64,000 nt of DNA from Monoplex corrugatus (lineage: Eukaryota; Mollusca; Gastropoda; Littorinimorpha; Ranellidae), in contig JAPXFY010000021.1 of assembly GCA_030674185.1 (NCBI GenBank), forward strand, positions 73,007,221 to 73,071,220. Reading direction: 5' to 3'. Positions within the stretch are counted from its first letter, which is position 1. The number at the start of each line of letters is the position of its first letter. Below are positions 36,247-47,165 of this stretch, piece by piece. A program made the position numbers and the translations under genes. The notes beneath the pieces were generated by a model. That model searched no databases. It saw nothing but the letters and a program-made list of their open reading frames with translations, and had not been told where the DNA came from.

Positions 36247-38852
36247 CCCCCTTAGGGTTATAGTACTTAGGCGTTTTGTTGTTGTTGTTTCCTTAGGGTT
36301 ATCGTACTTAGGTGGTTTTTTTCTTGTTTCCTCAGGGTTATCGTACTTAGGTGGTTTTTTTCCCCCTTAGGATTATCGTACCTAGGTGGGATTTTTGTTT
36401 CCTTAGGGTTATCGTACTTAGGTGGCTTTTTTTGTTTCCTTAAGGTTATCGTACTTAGGTGGGTTTTTTTGTTTCCTTAGTGTTATCGTACTTAGGTGGG
36501 GTTTTTTTTGTTTCCTTAGGGTTATCGTACTTAGGTGGGTTTTTTTGTTTCCTTAGGGTTATCGTACATAGGTGGGGGTTTTTTTGGGTTTCCTTAGGGT
36601 TATCGTACTTAGGTGGTTTATTTTTTTGTTTCCTTAGGGTTATCGTACTTAGGTGGTTTATTTTTTTGTTTCCTTAGGGTTATCGTACTTAGGTGGTTTT
36701 CTTTTTGTTTCCTTAGGGTTATCGTACTTAAGTGGGTTTTGTTTCCTTAGGGTTATCGTACTTAAGTGGGTTTTTGTTTCCTCAGTGTTATCGTACTAAG
36801 GTGGTTTGTTTCCTTAGGGTTATCGTACTTAGGTGGTTTTTTGTTTCCTTAGGGTTATCGTACTTAGGTGGTTTGTTTCCTTAGGGTTACCGTACTTAGG
36901 TTGTTTGTTTCCTTAGTGTTATCGTACTTAGGTGGTTTGTTTCCGTAGTGTTATCGTACTTAGGTGGTTTGTTTCGTTAGGGTTACCGTACTTAGGTTGT
37001 TTGTTTCCTTAGGGTTACCGTACTTAGGTGTTTTTTTTTTATTTCCTTAGGGTTATCGTCCTTAGGTGTTTTTTGTTTCCTTAGGGTTACCGTACTTAGG
37101 TGTTTTTTGTTTCCTTAGGGTTATCGTACTTAGGTGGTTTGTTTCCTTAGGGTTACCGTACTTAGGTGGTTTGTTTCCTTAGGGTTACCGTACTTAGGTG
37201 GTTTGTTTCCTTAGGGTTACCGTACTTAGGTGTCTTTTGTTTCCTTGGGGTTATCGTACTTAGGTGGTTTTTTTTTGTTTGTTTCCTTAGTGTTATCGTA
37301 CTTAGGTGGTTTTTTTGTTTCCTTAGTGTTATCGTACTTAGGTGGTTTTTTTGTTTCCTTAGTGTTATCGTACTTAGGTGTTTTTTTTGTTTCCTTAGTG
37401 TTATCGTACTTAGGTGGTTTTTTTGTTTCTTTAGTGTTATCGTACTTAGGTGTTTTTTGTTTCCTTAGTGTTATCGTACTTAGGTGGTTTGTTTCCTTAG
37501 GGTTATCGTACTTAGGTGTTTTTTGTTTCCTTAGTGTTATCGTACTTAGGTGGTTTGTTTCCTTAGGGTTATCGTACTTAGGTGGTTTGTTTCCTTAGGG
37601 TTATCGTACTTAGGTGGTTTTTTGTTTCCTTAGTGTTACCGTACTTTGCTGGTTTTTTATTTCCTTAGTGTTACCGTACTTTGCTGGTTTTTTGTTTCCT
37701 TAGTGTTATCGTACTTAGGTGGTTTGTTTCCTTAGTGTTACCGTACTTAGGTGGTTTTTTGTTTCCTTAGTGTTACCGTACTTTGCTGGTTTTTTGTTTC
37801 CTTAGTGTTATCGTACTTAGGTGGTTTTTTTGTTTCCTTAGGGTTATCGTACTTAGGTGGTTTGTTTCCTTAGGGTTATCGTACTTAGGTGGTTTGTTTC
37901 CTTAGTGTTACCGTACTTTGCTGGTTTTTGTTTCCTTAGTGTTACCGTACTTTGCTGGTTTTTTGTTTCCTTAGTGTTACCGTACTTAGGTGGTTTTTTG
38001 TTTCCTTAGTGTTACCGTACTTTGCTGGTTTTTTGTTTCCTTAGTGTTATCGTACTTAGGTGGTTTTTTGTTTCTTTAGTGTTACCGTACTTTGCTGGTT
38101 TTTTGTTTCCTTAGTGTTACCGTACTTTGCTGGTTTTTTGTTTCCTTAGTGTTACCGTACTTTGCTGGTTTTTTGTTTCCTTAGTGTTACCGTACTTAGG
38201 TGGTTTGTTTCCTTAGGGTTATCGTACTTAGGTGGTTTGTTTCCTTAGGGTTATCGTACTTAGGTGGTTTGTTTCCTTAGGGTTATCGTTACTTAGGTGT
38301 TTTTTTGTTTCCTTAGGGTTATCGTACTTAGGTGGTTTTTTGTTTCCTTAGGGTTATCGTACTTAGGTGGTTTTTTGTTTCCTTAGGGTTACCGTACTTA
38401 GGTGGTTTTTTGTTTCTTTAGGGTTATCGTACTTAGGTGGTTTTTTGTTTCCTTAGTGTTATCGTACTTAGGTGGTTTGTTTCCTTAGGGTTACCGTACT
38501 TAGGTTGTTTTCGTTTCCTTAAGGTTATCGTACTTAGGCGTTGTTGTTTTTTTTTCCTTAGGGTTATCGTACTTAGGTGGTTTGTTTCCTTAGGGTTATT
38601 GTACTTAGGTGGTTTTTTGTTTCCTTAGTGTTATCGTACTTAGGTGGTTTTTGTTTCCTTAGGGTTATCGTATTTAGGTGGGTTTTTTTTCCTTAGGGTT
38701 ATCGTACTTAGGTGGTTTTTTGTTTCCTTAGAGTTATCGTACTTAGGTGGTTTTTTGTTTCCTTAGGGTTATCGTACTTGGGTGGTTTTTGTTTCCTTAG
38801 AGTTATCGTACTTAGGTGGTTTTTGTTTCCTTAGGGTTATCGTACTTAGGCG
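36247..38852. repeat. About 32-bp minisatellite with TTAGGGTTA in many units, about 80 copies
   Basis: The unit reads TTTCCTTAGGGTTATCGTAC then TTAGGTGGTTTG, with length variation in the T run. Two main variations are TTAGTGTTA for TTAGGGTTA, and TTTGCTGG for TTAGGTGG. The TTTGCTGG form is clustered at about 37640-38180. TTAGGGTTA matches one and a half metazoan telomere repeats, but the units are not tandem TTAGGG. Confidence 0.95.
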
Positions 38853-39190
38853 GCTTCCTCTGTGCTCATCTTTTGTTCTCTTTGATCCCATGTTCACCGC
38901 CACATTAATGGACGCAAATGCTGGGACATTTTTATAATGCTGTGATGATGATAACCGTGACGCTATGGCGTTTCTGTTTCATCTAGGATTGAGACTGCGT
39001 GACAGGACTGTACTCTACGTAACTGTCAAAACATATCCTGACGCCAAGGCATGGGAGATACAGACACCTGCAATGTTTGTCAGGAGATTTGAGCAACACC
39101 CTTAATGACGCATCCGTGAAGTAGATGAAAGTCGGCTGTGCGGTCCCAGTCTTCCCAGCACACCCGTATCTTTGGGTGGAAGTTGGTTAG
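38853..39190. other. Unique spacer
   Basis: About 340 bases between two arrays. No gene or known element is recognised. Confidence 0.5.
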
Positions 39191-40318
39191 GGCACTTAAG
39201 ATCTAGTGGTGGGCAAAGGGGGCATAACTATCACAGATCTAGTGGTGGGCAAAGGGGCATAACTATCACTAAGATGTAGTGGTGGGCAAAGGGGCATAAC
39301 TATCACAGATCTAGTGGTGGGCAAAGGGGGCATAACTATCACTTAACATCTAGTGGTGGGCAAAGGGGGCATAACTATCACTTAAGATCTAGTGGCGGGC
39401 AAAGGGGGCATAAATATCACTTAAGATCTAGTGGCGGGCAAAGGGGGCATAAATATCACTTAAGATCTAGTGGTGGACAAAGGGGGCAAAAATATCACTT
39501 AAGATCTAGTGGTGGGCAAAGGGGGCATATCTATCACTTAAGATCTAGTGGCGGGCAAAAGGGGGCTTAAATATCACTTAAGATCTAGTGGTGGACAAAG
39601 GGGGCATAAATATCACTTAAGATTTAGTGGCGGGCAAAAGGGGCATAACTATCACTTAAGATGTAGTGGTGGGCAAAGGGGGCGTAAGTATCACTTAAAA
39701 TCTAGTGGCGGGCAAAGGGGGCATAAATATCACTTGAGATCTAGTGGTGGGCAAAGGGGGCATAACTATCACTTAAGATCTAGTGGTGGACAAAGGGGGC
39801 ATAACTATCACTTAAGATCTAGTGGTGGGCAAAGGGGGCATAAATATCACTTAAGATCTAGTGGTGGACAAAGGGGGCATACATATCAATTAAGATTTAG
39901 TGGTGGGCAAAAGGGGCATAACTATCACTTGAGATCTAGTGGTGGGCAAAGAGGGCATAACTATCACTTAAGATGTAGTGGTGAGCAAAGGGGGCATAAC
40001 TATCCCTTGAGATCTAGTGGTGGGCAAAGGGAGCATAACTATCACTTAAGATGTAGTGGTGGGCAAAGGGGGCGTAAGTATCACTTAAAATCTAGTGGTG
40101 GGCAAAGGGGGCATAACTTTCCCTTGAGATCTAGTGGCGAGCAAAGGGGGCATAACTATCCCTTGAGATCTAGTGGTGGGCAAAGGGGGCATAAAGATCC
40201 CTTGAGATCTAGTGGTGGGCAAAGGGGCATAAAGATCCCTTGAGATCTAGTGGTGGGCAAAGGGGGCATAACTATCCCTTGAGATCTAGTGGTGGGCAAA
40301 GGGGGCATAACTATCCCT
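39191..40318. repeat. 39-bp minisatellite, about 29 copies
   Basis: The unit reads CACTTAAGATCTAGTGGTGG then GCAAAGGGGGCATAACTAT. At 39 bp it is a multiple of three, so a 13-residue repeat (GGQRGHNYHLRSS-like) stays open for 231 codons (39548-40243). Variants (CTTGAGATC, GGCGGGC, GGACAAAG, TATCCC) are patchy, with TATCCCTTGAG dominant at the right end. It abuts a tRNA-like segment. Confidence 0.95.
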
Positions 40319-40320
40319 CC

Positions 40321-40380
40321 GTGATCCATGTCTTGAACCCTGGTCCAAAGCACTGACCACCAGGTTATACACGCCATGTG
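40321..40380 (-). mobile_element. Possible tRNA-like SINE fragment at the array edge
   Basis: On the minus strand GGTGGTCAGTG is followed at short distance by CAGGGTTCAAGAC, a good B-box match. The A-to-B spacing is too short for an intact tRNA head, so it is either degenerate or chance. Confidence 0.35.
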
Positions 40381-40699
40381 GTGGTTTGCGGAAGGACATA
40401 TTAGCTGTTTGTGTTCCACAGTAATGCTGACAGGATATGGGTCACAGACTGATATTGTGGTCCGACACTTAAGCTATTACTGTCAATGCTACAGTCGATG
40501 GAATACACCTCCAATACAGTGACCTGAACGCGGTGAAGAGCCTCTGGTGGGTGGCCCGCCAGCAATTTTCTTATTATTATTCCTGAGAGTTCCCAGACAT
40601 GCGACCACAATAAAATGAATCGTGTTAGCTGATTTTGTGTGCGCGCGTGCGTGTGTGTATGTGTGTACGTGTGATTTGTTGCTGTTATTGTTTATTTTT
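40381..40699. other. Unique spacer
   Basis: No gene recognised. Confidence 0.5.
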
Positions 40700-41075
40700 T
40701 TTTTTTATCGTTCTCATTTTTCTCAGATGTGTGTACACATTGTGCTTTGTCCACACTGTGCAGGCGTCATGTTGCTGTACAATCTGAATACTTCTGTCTT
40801 TTGGTGGGTGTGTAAACTGGCTGTTTCCAAAAGCCACAAGACACACACAAAACTTGCAGGATCTTTAACCTGCACATTTAATGTTCTGCATGCTCATACA
40901 CACGAAGAAGCTGTAGGCACTGGCAAATCTGCACACATGCTGACCTGGGAGATGTGAACAACCTTCTTCACTCCTTTTCCCACTAGATGGGTATGTCTGG
41001 TATACAGACATCATGATTGATCCCAGGACCTTCCCACTGGAAGTCTGATGTCGCACTCACCTGACTACTGGCCCA
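40700..41075 (-). mobile_element. tRNA-derived SINE (family A), apparently full length and unexpanded
   Basis: Minus strand from 41075: an A-box-like GGCCAGTAGTCAGGTGAG, CTTCCAGTGGGAAGGTCCTG, a B box GGGATCAATC, then CATCTAGTGGGAAAAGG, GTCAGCATGTGTGCAG, TGCCAGTGCCTACAGCTTC, TTCGTGTGTATG, GGTTAAAGATCCTG and TTTTGGAAACAGCC, ending A/T-rich near 40700. The body resembles a SINE type I recall as common in gastropods (unverified). It is the reference for the expanded copies at 44585-46905 and 46925-48530. Confidence 0.78.
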
Positions 41076-41091
41076 TCATATGTGTATTTTT

Positions 41092-41555
41092 GTTTTGGTC
41101 TGTGTTTATGTATTCTGAAACTGTAAGCACTAGACTACAGGTAATCTTTATAATTTCGTGAAGTAGTGAAACTGTAAGCACTAGACTACAGGTAATCTTT
41201 ATAATTTCGTGAAGTAGTGATATGTTTTGGTCTATGTGTTTGTGTATTCTGAAACTGTAAGCACCAGACTAGAGGTAATCTTTATAATTTCGTGAAGTAG
41301 TGATATGTTTTGGTCAATGTGTTTGTGTATTCTGAAACTGTAAGCACCAGACTAGAGGTAATCTTTATAATTTCGTGAAGTAGTACATGTTTTGGTCTAT
41401 GTGTTTGTGTATTCTGAAACTGTAAGCACTAGACTAGAGGTAATCTTTATAATTTCGTGAAATAGTGACATGTTTTGGTCTATGTATTTATGTATTCTGC
41501 AACTGTAAGCACTAGACTAGAGGTAGGCCTACTCTTTATTATTTCGTGAAGTAGT
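41092..41555. repeat. 83-bp minisatellite, about 5-6 copies
   Basis: The unit includes TGTTTTGGTCTATGTGTTTG, TGTATTCTGAAACTGTAAGC and TAATCTTTATAATTTCGTGA. The 83-bp period was measured from 41223 to 41306. Its first and last units are shortened. Confidence 0.93.
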
Positions 41556-43890
41556 GACGAGTCATGGAACATGCCAGGAGATGCCACTAAAACGGCGCCG
41601 AGCATGGAGAGGAGGGGAGGTAGGGGATGGAAGGGGAGATGTACATGTACTGACTGAAAACAAACTGTGCCCAGCATGGAGATAAGGAGGGAAGGTAGGG
41701 AATGGAAGGGGAGATGTACATGTACTGACTGAAAACAAACTGTGCCCAGCATGGAGAGGAGGGGAGGTAGGGATGGAAGGGGAGATGTACATGTACTGAC
41801 TGAAAACAAACTGTGCCCAGCATGGAGATAAGGAGGGGAGGTAGGGGATGGAAGGGGAGATGTACATGTACTGACTGAAAACAAACTGTGCCCAGCATGG
41901 AGATAAGGAGGGGAGGTAGGGAATGGAAGGGGAGATGTACATGTACTGACTGAAAACAAACTGTGCCCAGCATGGAGATAAGGAGGGGAGGTAGGGGATG
42001 GAAGGGGAGATGTACATGTACTGACTGAAAACAAACTGTGCCCAGCATGGAGATAAGGAGGGGAGGTAGGGAATGGAAGGGGAGATGTACATGTACTGAC
42101 TGAAAACAAACTGTGCCCAGCATGGAGATAAGGAGGGGAGGTAGGGAATGGAAGGGGAGATGTACATGTACTGACTGAAAACAAACTGTGCCCAGCATGG
42201 AGATAAGGAGGGGAGGTAGGGGATGGAAGGGGAGATGTACATGTACTGACTGAAAACAAACTGTGCCCAGCATGGAGATAAGGAGGGGAGGTAGGGAATG
42301 GAAGGGGAGATGTACATGTACTGACTGAAAACAAACTGTGCCCAGCATGGAGATAAGGAGGGAGGTAGGGGATGGAAGGGGAGATGTGCATGTACTGACT
42401 GAAAACAAACTGTGCCCAGCATGGAGATAAGGAGGGGAGGTAGGGAATGGAAGGGGAGATGTACATGTACTGACTGAAAACAAACTGTGCCCAGCATGGA
42501 GAGGAGGGGAGGTAGGGAATGGAAGGGGAGATGTACATGTACTGACTGAAAACAAACTGTGCCCAGCATGGAGATAAGGAGGGGAGGTAGGGAATGGAAG
42601 GGGAGATGTACATGTACTGACTGAAAACAAACTGTGCCCAGCATGGAGATAAGGAGGGGAGGTAGGGGATGGAAGGGGAGATGTACATGTAGTGACTGAA
42701 AACAAACTGTGCCCAGCATGGAGATAAGGAGGGGAGGTAGGGAATGGAAGGGGAGATGTACATGTACTGACTGAAAACAAACTGTGCCCAGCATGGAGAG
42801 GAGGGGAGGTAGGGGATGGAAGGGGAGATGTACATGTACTGACTGAAAACAAATTGTGCCCAGCATGGAGAGGAGGGGAGGTAGGGGATGGAAGGGGAGA
42901 TGTACATGTACTGACTGAAAACAAACTGTGCCCAGCATGGAGAGGAGGGGAGGTAGGGGATGGAAGGGGAGATGTACATGTACTGACTGAAAACAAACTG
43001 TGCCCAGCATGGAGATAAGGAGGGGAGGTAGGGGATGGAAGGGGAGATGTACATGTACTGACTGAAAACAAACTGTGCCCAGCATGGAGATAAGGAGGGG
43101 AGGTAGGGAATGGAAGGGGAGATGTACATGTACTGACTGAAAACAAACTGTGCCCAGCATGGAGATAAGGAGGGGAGGTAGGGAATGGAAGGGGAGATGT
43201 ACATGTACTGACTGAAAACAAACTGTGCCCAGCATGGAGATAAGGAGGGGAGGTAGGGGATGGAAGGGGAGATGTACATGTACTGACTGAAAAACAAACT
43301 GTGCCCAGCATGGAGATAAGGAGGGGAGGTAGGGAATGGAAGGGGAGATGTACATGTACTGACTGAAAACAAACTGTGCCCAGCATGGAGAGGAGGGGAG
43401 GTAGGGAATGGAAGGGGAGATGTACATGTACTGACTGAAAACAAACTGTGCCCAGCATGGAGATAAGGAGGGGAGGTAGGGGATGGAAGGGGAGATGTAC
43501 ATGTACTGACTGAAAACAAACTGTGCCCAGCATGGAGATAAGGAGGGGAGGTAGGGAATGGAAGGGGAGATGTACATGTACTGACTGAAAACAAACTGTG
43601 CCCAGCATGGAGAGGAGGGGAGGTAGGGAATGGAAGGGGAGATGTACATGTACTGACTGAAAACAAACTGTGCCCAGCATGGAGATAAGGAGGGAAGGTA
43701 GGGGATGGAAGGGGAGATGTACATGTACTGACTGAAAACAAACTGTGCCCAGCATGGAGATAAGGAGGGGAGGTAGGGGATGGAAGGGGAGATGTACATG
43801 TACTGACTGAAAACAAACTGTGCCCAGCATGGAGATAAGGAGGGGAGGTAGGGGATGGAAGGGGAGATGTACATGTACTGACTGAAAACA
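41556..43890. repeat. 75/72-bp minisatellite, about 31 copies
   Basis: The unit includes TGTGCCCAGCATGGAGATAA, GGAGGGGAGGTAGGGAATGG and GAGATGTACATGTACTGACT. The 72-bp form has GAGAGG for GAGATAAGG. A second two-state site is GGGATGG or GGAATGG. Both lengths are multiples of three, so minus-strand frames stay open for 770-858 codons, broken only by a few one-base indels (about 41770, 42361, 43290). Each unit has the palindrome GTACATGTAC. No sign of real coding, such as a domain or signal peptide, is visible. Confidence 0.96.
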
Positions 43891-44267
43891 AATTGTGCAT
43901 AGTATTAAAAACAACAACATCAAGATGGTCATGCCATGCTAGCCACCACTCTCTTTGTACAAAAACTGTTACCCCCAAAACCCTGATTCTGTATTTTTCA
44001 AGTCTCTCAGCTGAAATAAAATGTGACGTATAGCGAAGACAACGGCAGACTGTCACAATGGTGAAAACAATATGAACATTGTCACAAGTTCATACATCTT
44101 CCTACAAAAAATGCTGATTTCAGAGCACTTTTCTGGTCCGTGTGACCTTGACCTTGGCAAGATGACTTTCATACTTATGCTTTTGCGACCCCTGAGCTGT
44201 TTATACCTTTGATCCAAATTTGATAAAGGTCCATCCACACATAGCCTAAAAAAACCTTGCTCTCACA

Positions 44268-44305
<38 letters not shown>

Positions 44306-44580
44306 CAGAGCTCTCTCCAGTCGATATGAAACAAATCCACCCCCCTTTTTTTATAAGGGAGACAAGAAAAAAAAAGTTTCCTGACAGGAAACTGATGCGA
44401 TCCGAGAGAAATTTAATCCCAATCATTTGTTCTTTACATTCAGTGATAGACCAAAAACATGAGCTTCCATACAGAAAAGTGCAAGAGTTCTCAGACACGT
44501 CTTTTCAAACCCCTTGAAAAACGATTACCACACTGCAAACGTGCACAATGACTTAAGTGATTACAGCAATCTTGAACGAT
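43891..44580. other. Non-coding stretch with a TGACCTTGACCTT motif and a (CA)n run
   Basis: GTGACCTTGACCTTGGCAAG lies at about 44139; (CA)n is at 44262-44302. No gene is recognised. The minus-strand open frame entering from the 75-bp array begins here at 44056 but shows no known domain. Confidence 0.5.
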
Positions 44581-44584
44581 TCGA

Positions 44585-44815
44585 CAGGCGTGATAGTCAA
44601 GCGGGTAAGACAACAGACTTCCAGTTGAAAGGTCTGAGTTTGATCCTGCCTGGGTAATCCCACCTGCTGGGTGAACAGTGGACAGTTGAAAGGTCTGAGT
44701 TTGATCCTGCCTGTGTAATCCCACCTGCTGGGTGAACAATGGACAGTTGAAAGGTCAGGGATTGATCCTGCCTGGGTAATCCCACCTGCTGGGTGAACAG
44801 TGGACAGTTTTCCCA
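44585..44815 (+). mobile_element. SINE (family A) head with a 61-bp triplication of its B-box segment
   Basis: A-box-like TGATAGTCAAGCGGGTAAGA (44591-44610), then ACTTCCAGTTGAAAGGTCTG and a B box GAGTTTGATCC (44636-44646), then CACCTGCTGGGTGAACAGTG. The 61-bp segment beginning TTGAAAGGTC is present three times to about 44812. It flows into the 56-bp array, and the SINE tail resumes at about 46730. Confidence 0.8.
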
Positions 44816-46715
44816 TCTCCTTTGTCAACATGTGTTATGACCTGTCAGTACCTCAACACCCTACGTGTGTACACTGATGGTCAACATGTGTCAAGACCCG
44901 TCAGTACCTCAACACCCTACGTGTGTACACTGATGGTCAACATGTGTCAAGACCCGTCAGTACCTCAACACCCTACGTGTGTACAATGATGGTCAACATG
45001 TGTTATGACCCGTCAGTACCTCAACACCCTACGTGTGTACACTGATGGTCAACATGTGCTATGACCCGTCAGTACCTCAACACCCTACGTGTGTACACTG
45101 ATGGTCAACATGTGTCATGACCCGTCAGTACCTCAACACCCTACGTGTGTACACTGATGGTCAACATGTGCTATGACCCGTCAGTACCTCAACACCCTAC
45201 GTGTGTACACTGATGGTCAACATGTGTCATGACCCGTCAGTACCTCAACACCCTACGTGTGTACACTGATGGTCAACATGTGCTATGACCCGTCAGTACC
45301 TCAACACCCTACGTGTGTACACTGATGGTCAACATGTGTCATGACCCGTCAGTACCTCAACACCCTACGTGTGTACACTGATGGTCAACATGTGTCAAGA
45401 CCCGTCAGTACCTCAACACCCTACGTGTGTACACTGATGGTCAACATGTGTTATGACCCGTCAGTACCTCAACACCCTACGTGTGTACACTGATGGTCAA
45501 CAAGACCCGTCAGTACCTCAACACCCTACGTGTGTACACTGATGGTCAACATGTGCTATGACCCGTCAGTACCTCAACACCCTACATGTGTACACTGGTG
45601 GTCAACATGTGTCAAGACCCGTCAGTACCTCAACACCCTACGTGTGTACACTGATGGTCAACATGTGTTATGACCCGTCAGTACCTCAACACCCTACGTG
45701 TGTACACTGATGGTCAACAAGACCCGTCAGTACCTCAACACCCTACGTGTGTACACTGATGGTCAACAAGACCCGTCAGTACCTCAACACCCTACATGTG
45801 TACACTGATGGTCAACATGTGTTATGACCCGTCAGTACCTCAACACCTTACGTGTGTACACTGGTGGTCAACATGTGTTATGACCCGTCAGTACCTCAAC
45901 ACCCTATGTGTGTACACTGATGGTCAACATGTGTCAAGACCCGTCAGTACCTCAACACCCTACGTGTGTACACTGATGGTCAACATGTGTCAAGACCCGT
46001 CAGTACCTCAACACCCTACATGTGTATACTGGTGGTCAACATGTGTTATGACCCGTCAGTACCTCAACACCCTACGTGTGTACACTGGTGGTCAACATGT
46101 GTTATGACCCGTCAGTACCTCAACACCCTACATGTGTACACGGGTGGTCAACATGTGTTATGACCCGTCAGTACCTCAACACCCTACTGTACACTGATGG
46201 TCAACATGTGTTATGACACGTCAGTACCTCAACACCCTACATGTGTACACTGATGGTCAACATGTGTCAAGACCCGTCAGTACCTCAACACCCTATGTGT
46301 GTACACTGATGGTCAACATGTGTCAAGACCCGTCAGTACCTCAACACCCTACGTGTGTACAATGATGGTCAACATGTGTTATGACCGTCAGTACCTCAAC
46401 ACTCTACGTGTGTACACTGATGGTCAACATGTGTTATGACCCGTCAGTACACTGATGGTCAACATGTGTTATGACCCGTCAGTACACTGATGGACAACAT
46501 GTGTTATGACCCGTCAGTACACTGATGGTCAACATGTGTTATGACCCGTCAGTACCTCAACACTCTACGTGTGTACACTGATGGTCAACAAGACCCGTCA
46601 GTACCTCAACACCCTACGTGTGTACACTGATGGTCAACATGTGTCAAGACCCGTCAGTACCTCAACACCCTACATGTGTACACTGATGGTCAACATGTGT
46701 TATGACCCGTCAATA
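44816..46715. repeat. 56-bp minisatellite inside a SINE body, about 34 copies
   Basis: The unit reads TCAACATGTGTTATGACCCG, TCAGTACCTCAACACCCTAC, GTGTGTACACTGATGG. It aligns to the SINE body segment of the 41075-40700 element (GTCAGCATGTGTGCAG, TGCCAGTGCCTACAGCTTC, TTCGTGTGTATG). Variants are GTTATGACC, GTCAAGACC, GTCATGACC and GCTATGACC, plus units shortened to GGTCAACAAGACC. Near 46430-46530 three units lack the CCTCAACACC part. Confidence 0.94.
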
Positions 46716-46905
46716 CACTCAAGGACAACATCAAACACACATGTTGATTAAGTCATGTCAGTCCGGCAGCTTATGGTAACATAAAAATATCCAACATGCA
46801 TGTCCACCGCATATGAAGTACGCAGAATGTGCAGCTAAGTATGACCTGTGTAGTGTGGGTGGAACAATGTGCATACATGTGTCCAACAAAATGAACAATC
46901 CAAAT
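46716..46905 (+). mobile_element. SINE (family A) tail, plus strand
   Basis: TCATGTCAGTCCGGCAGC, TTATGGTAACATAAAAATAT and CCAACATGCATGTCC follow one another in the order expected for the distal SINE body. They complete the element whose head is at 44585. Confidence 0.65.
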
Positions 46906-46924
46906 GCGCACAACAACTATTTGT

Positions 46925-47165
46925 TTTGTTTTATTCGTGGATTGCATCATTTACGTGCACTTGAATAGTGGGCTTTTAAGTGATCTTTCAGGCTTATGGC
47001 CGTTTTCTTTTTTACCTCACAAATAAGGCAGCCATATTCCGTTCTCATGACGTGCATGCTGGAGGTTGTCATGTTTCCATACACCACTCAACACTCACAC
47101 TTTATGGGATCTTTAAACAAGCATGAAGGGAGTTCAAACACTAGCAGGTGTGCACATTATGACTG
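46925..47165 (-). mobile_element. SINE (family A) tail, minus strand
   Basis: On the minus strand: CACCTGCTAGTGTTTGAACT, TTTAAAGATCCC, TATGGAAACATGACAACC, CAGCATGCACGTCATG, GAACGGAATATGGCTGCC, AAAAGCCCACT. This is the same order as the other SINE tails. It continues the element whose head is at 48530, with the 30-bp array between. Confidence 0.75.

Noticed and set aside
36247..38852. True telomere or telomere-adjacent end
   Set aside because: TTAGGG is not in tandem; it occurs once per about 32-bp unit, and ordinary repeat-rich DNA lies on both sides.
39191..40320. 39-bp array as a third SINE-body expansion
   Set aside because: The adjacent tRNA-like segment has the wrong A-to-B spacing, the unit matches the SINE body only weakly, and no tail was found to the left.
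41480..44056. 858-codon open frame as a repetitive secreted protein
   Set aside because: All three minus-strand frames are open over the 75/72-bp array and the short unique ends have no signal peptide or domain that I can recognise.
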